A DNA stretch of 14,326 nt. Source: an uncultured Collinsella sp. Its GTDB lineage: Bacteria; Actinomycetota; Coriobacteriia; Coriobacteriales; Coriobacteriaceae. The stretch lies in NCBI GenBank assembly GCA_902493985.1, contig CABURR010000053.1, forward strand, positions 1-14,326. The letters are read 5' to 3'. Under the pieces are notes generated by a model that was given only the letters and a program-made list of their open reading frames with translations, ran no database searches and was not told the DNA's origin. Position 1 is the first letter of the stretch, and every line of letters starts with the position of its first letter. Shown in pieces: positions 14,071-14,326 of the stretch. Made by a program: the position numbers and the translations under genes.

Positions 14071-14326
14071 GGATTCTCAAGCTCTTTAAAAAGCATGTCC
14101 TGGCACTGTTCGCAGCTATCGTACTTATCGTAATCAGCTGCAACGCCGACCTGGCACTGCCTACCTATATGAGCGACATCGTCGACGTGGGCGTGCAGCA
14201 AGGCGGTATCGCCTCGCCCGTACCCGACACCATTCGCGCCGAATCGCTCGACGACCTCGAACTCTTTATGAGCGCCAAGGACGCCAAAGCTGTGGAGGCC
14301 GTGTTTAGCAAGGCGGACAATAACGG
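14067..14326 (+). CDS. ABC exporter subunit, N-terminal part (cut by window edge)
   Basis: The first 86 residues of an ABC-type exporter half, likely with fused transmembrane and ATPase domains as in MarR-linked heterodimeric multidrug exporters; only the beginning is seen. After a short basic start (RILKLFKKH) comes a hydrophobic helix (about 10-33), then the family signature LALPTYMSDIVDVGVQQGGI, which leads to an extracellular loop, here long and acidic (about residues 55-86). Translation starts at GTG 14067-14069 inside the marR stop, with AAGGAG 9 nt upstream. A second ABC gene would be expected downstream. Substrate unknown; drug or peptide efflux is inferred from the regulator. Confidence 0.85.
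   Translation, partial: MRILKLFKKHVLALFAAIVLIVISCNADLALPTYMSDIVDVGVQQGGIASPVPDTIRAESLDDLELFMSAKDAKAVEAVFSKADNN

Overview
The window looks like chromosomal DNA of a high-GC Gram-positive gut anaerobe. The Coriobacteriia are my best guess, and Collinsella or a close relative within them; this rests on recalled gene style and fermentative content, not on a search. From position 1 to 13070 every gene lies on the minus strand. Only the last two genes, marR and the start of an ABC exporter, are on the plus strand.

Read in the direction of minus-strand transcription, the layout is as follows. A pyruvate formate-lyase (PFL) locus at 13070-10682 is split in two: a 683-aa protein that carries the Cys-Cys active site but lacks the glycyl-radical domain, and a separate 83-aa protein that is essentially only that domain. 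A 180-bp mosaic palindrome follows. Next come a LacI-family regulator (10381-9371) and a three-gene fructoside-use operon: a GH32 enzyme with a variant active-site motif, a PTS EIIBC permease, and a classical sucrose-6-phosphate hydrolase (9187-4764). Then come degV, the PFL activating enzyme pflA, a membrane-anchored class A beta-lactamase-like serine hydrolase, MTA/SAH nucleosidase, and the start of the GTPase gene engB, which runs off the left edge. At the right edge a MarR regulator overlaps by 4 nt an ABC transporter gene that runs off the window.

How the genes fit together: the permease should import and phosphorylate sucrose or a related fructoside, ScrB should cleave the phosphorylated sugar, and the product enters glycolysis. 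Split PFL plus PflA then turns pyruvate into acetyl-CoA and formate. LacI-type operators sit on the fructoside promoter (two tandem copies), in front of lacI itself, and in inverted orientation just upstream. A similar palindrome lies in the pfl leader. No EIIA or fructokinase gene is present here.

The most interesting items are the two-gene PFL with hairpins between its halves, the 180-bp palindrome, a hairpin that buries the marR start codon, and a recurrent CGGT-N3-CGGTA element in several promoter regions. Intergenic stretches near or above 300 bp (2311-2627, 10382-10681, 13071-13620) hold repeats and control elements but no convincing gene.
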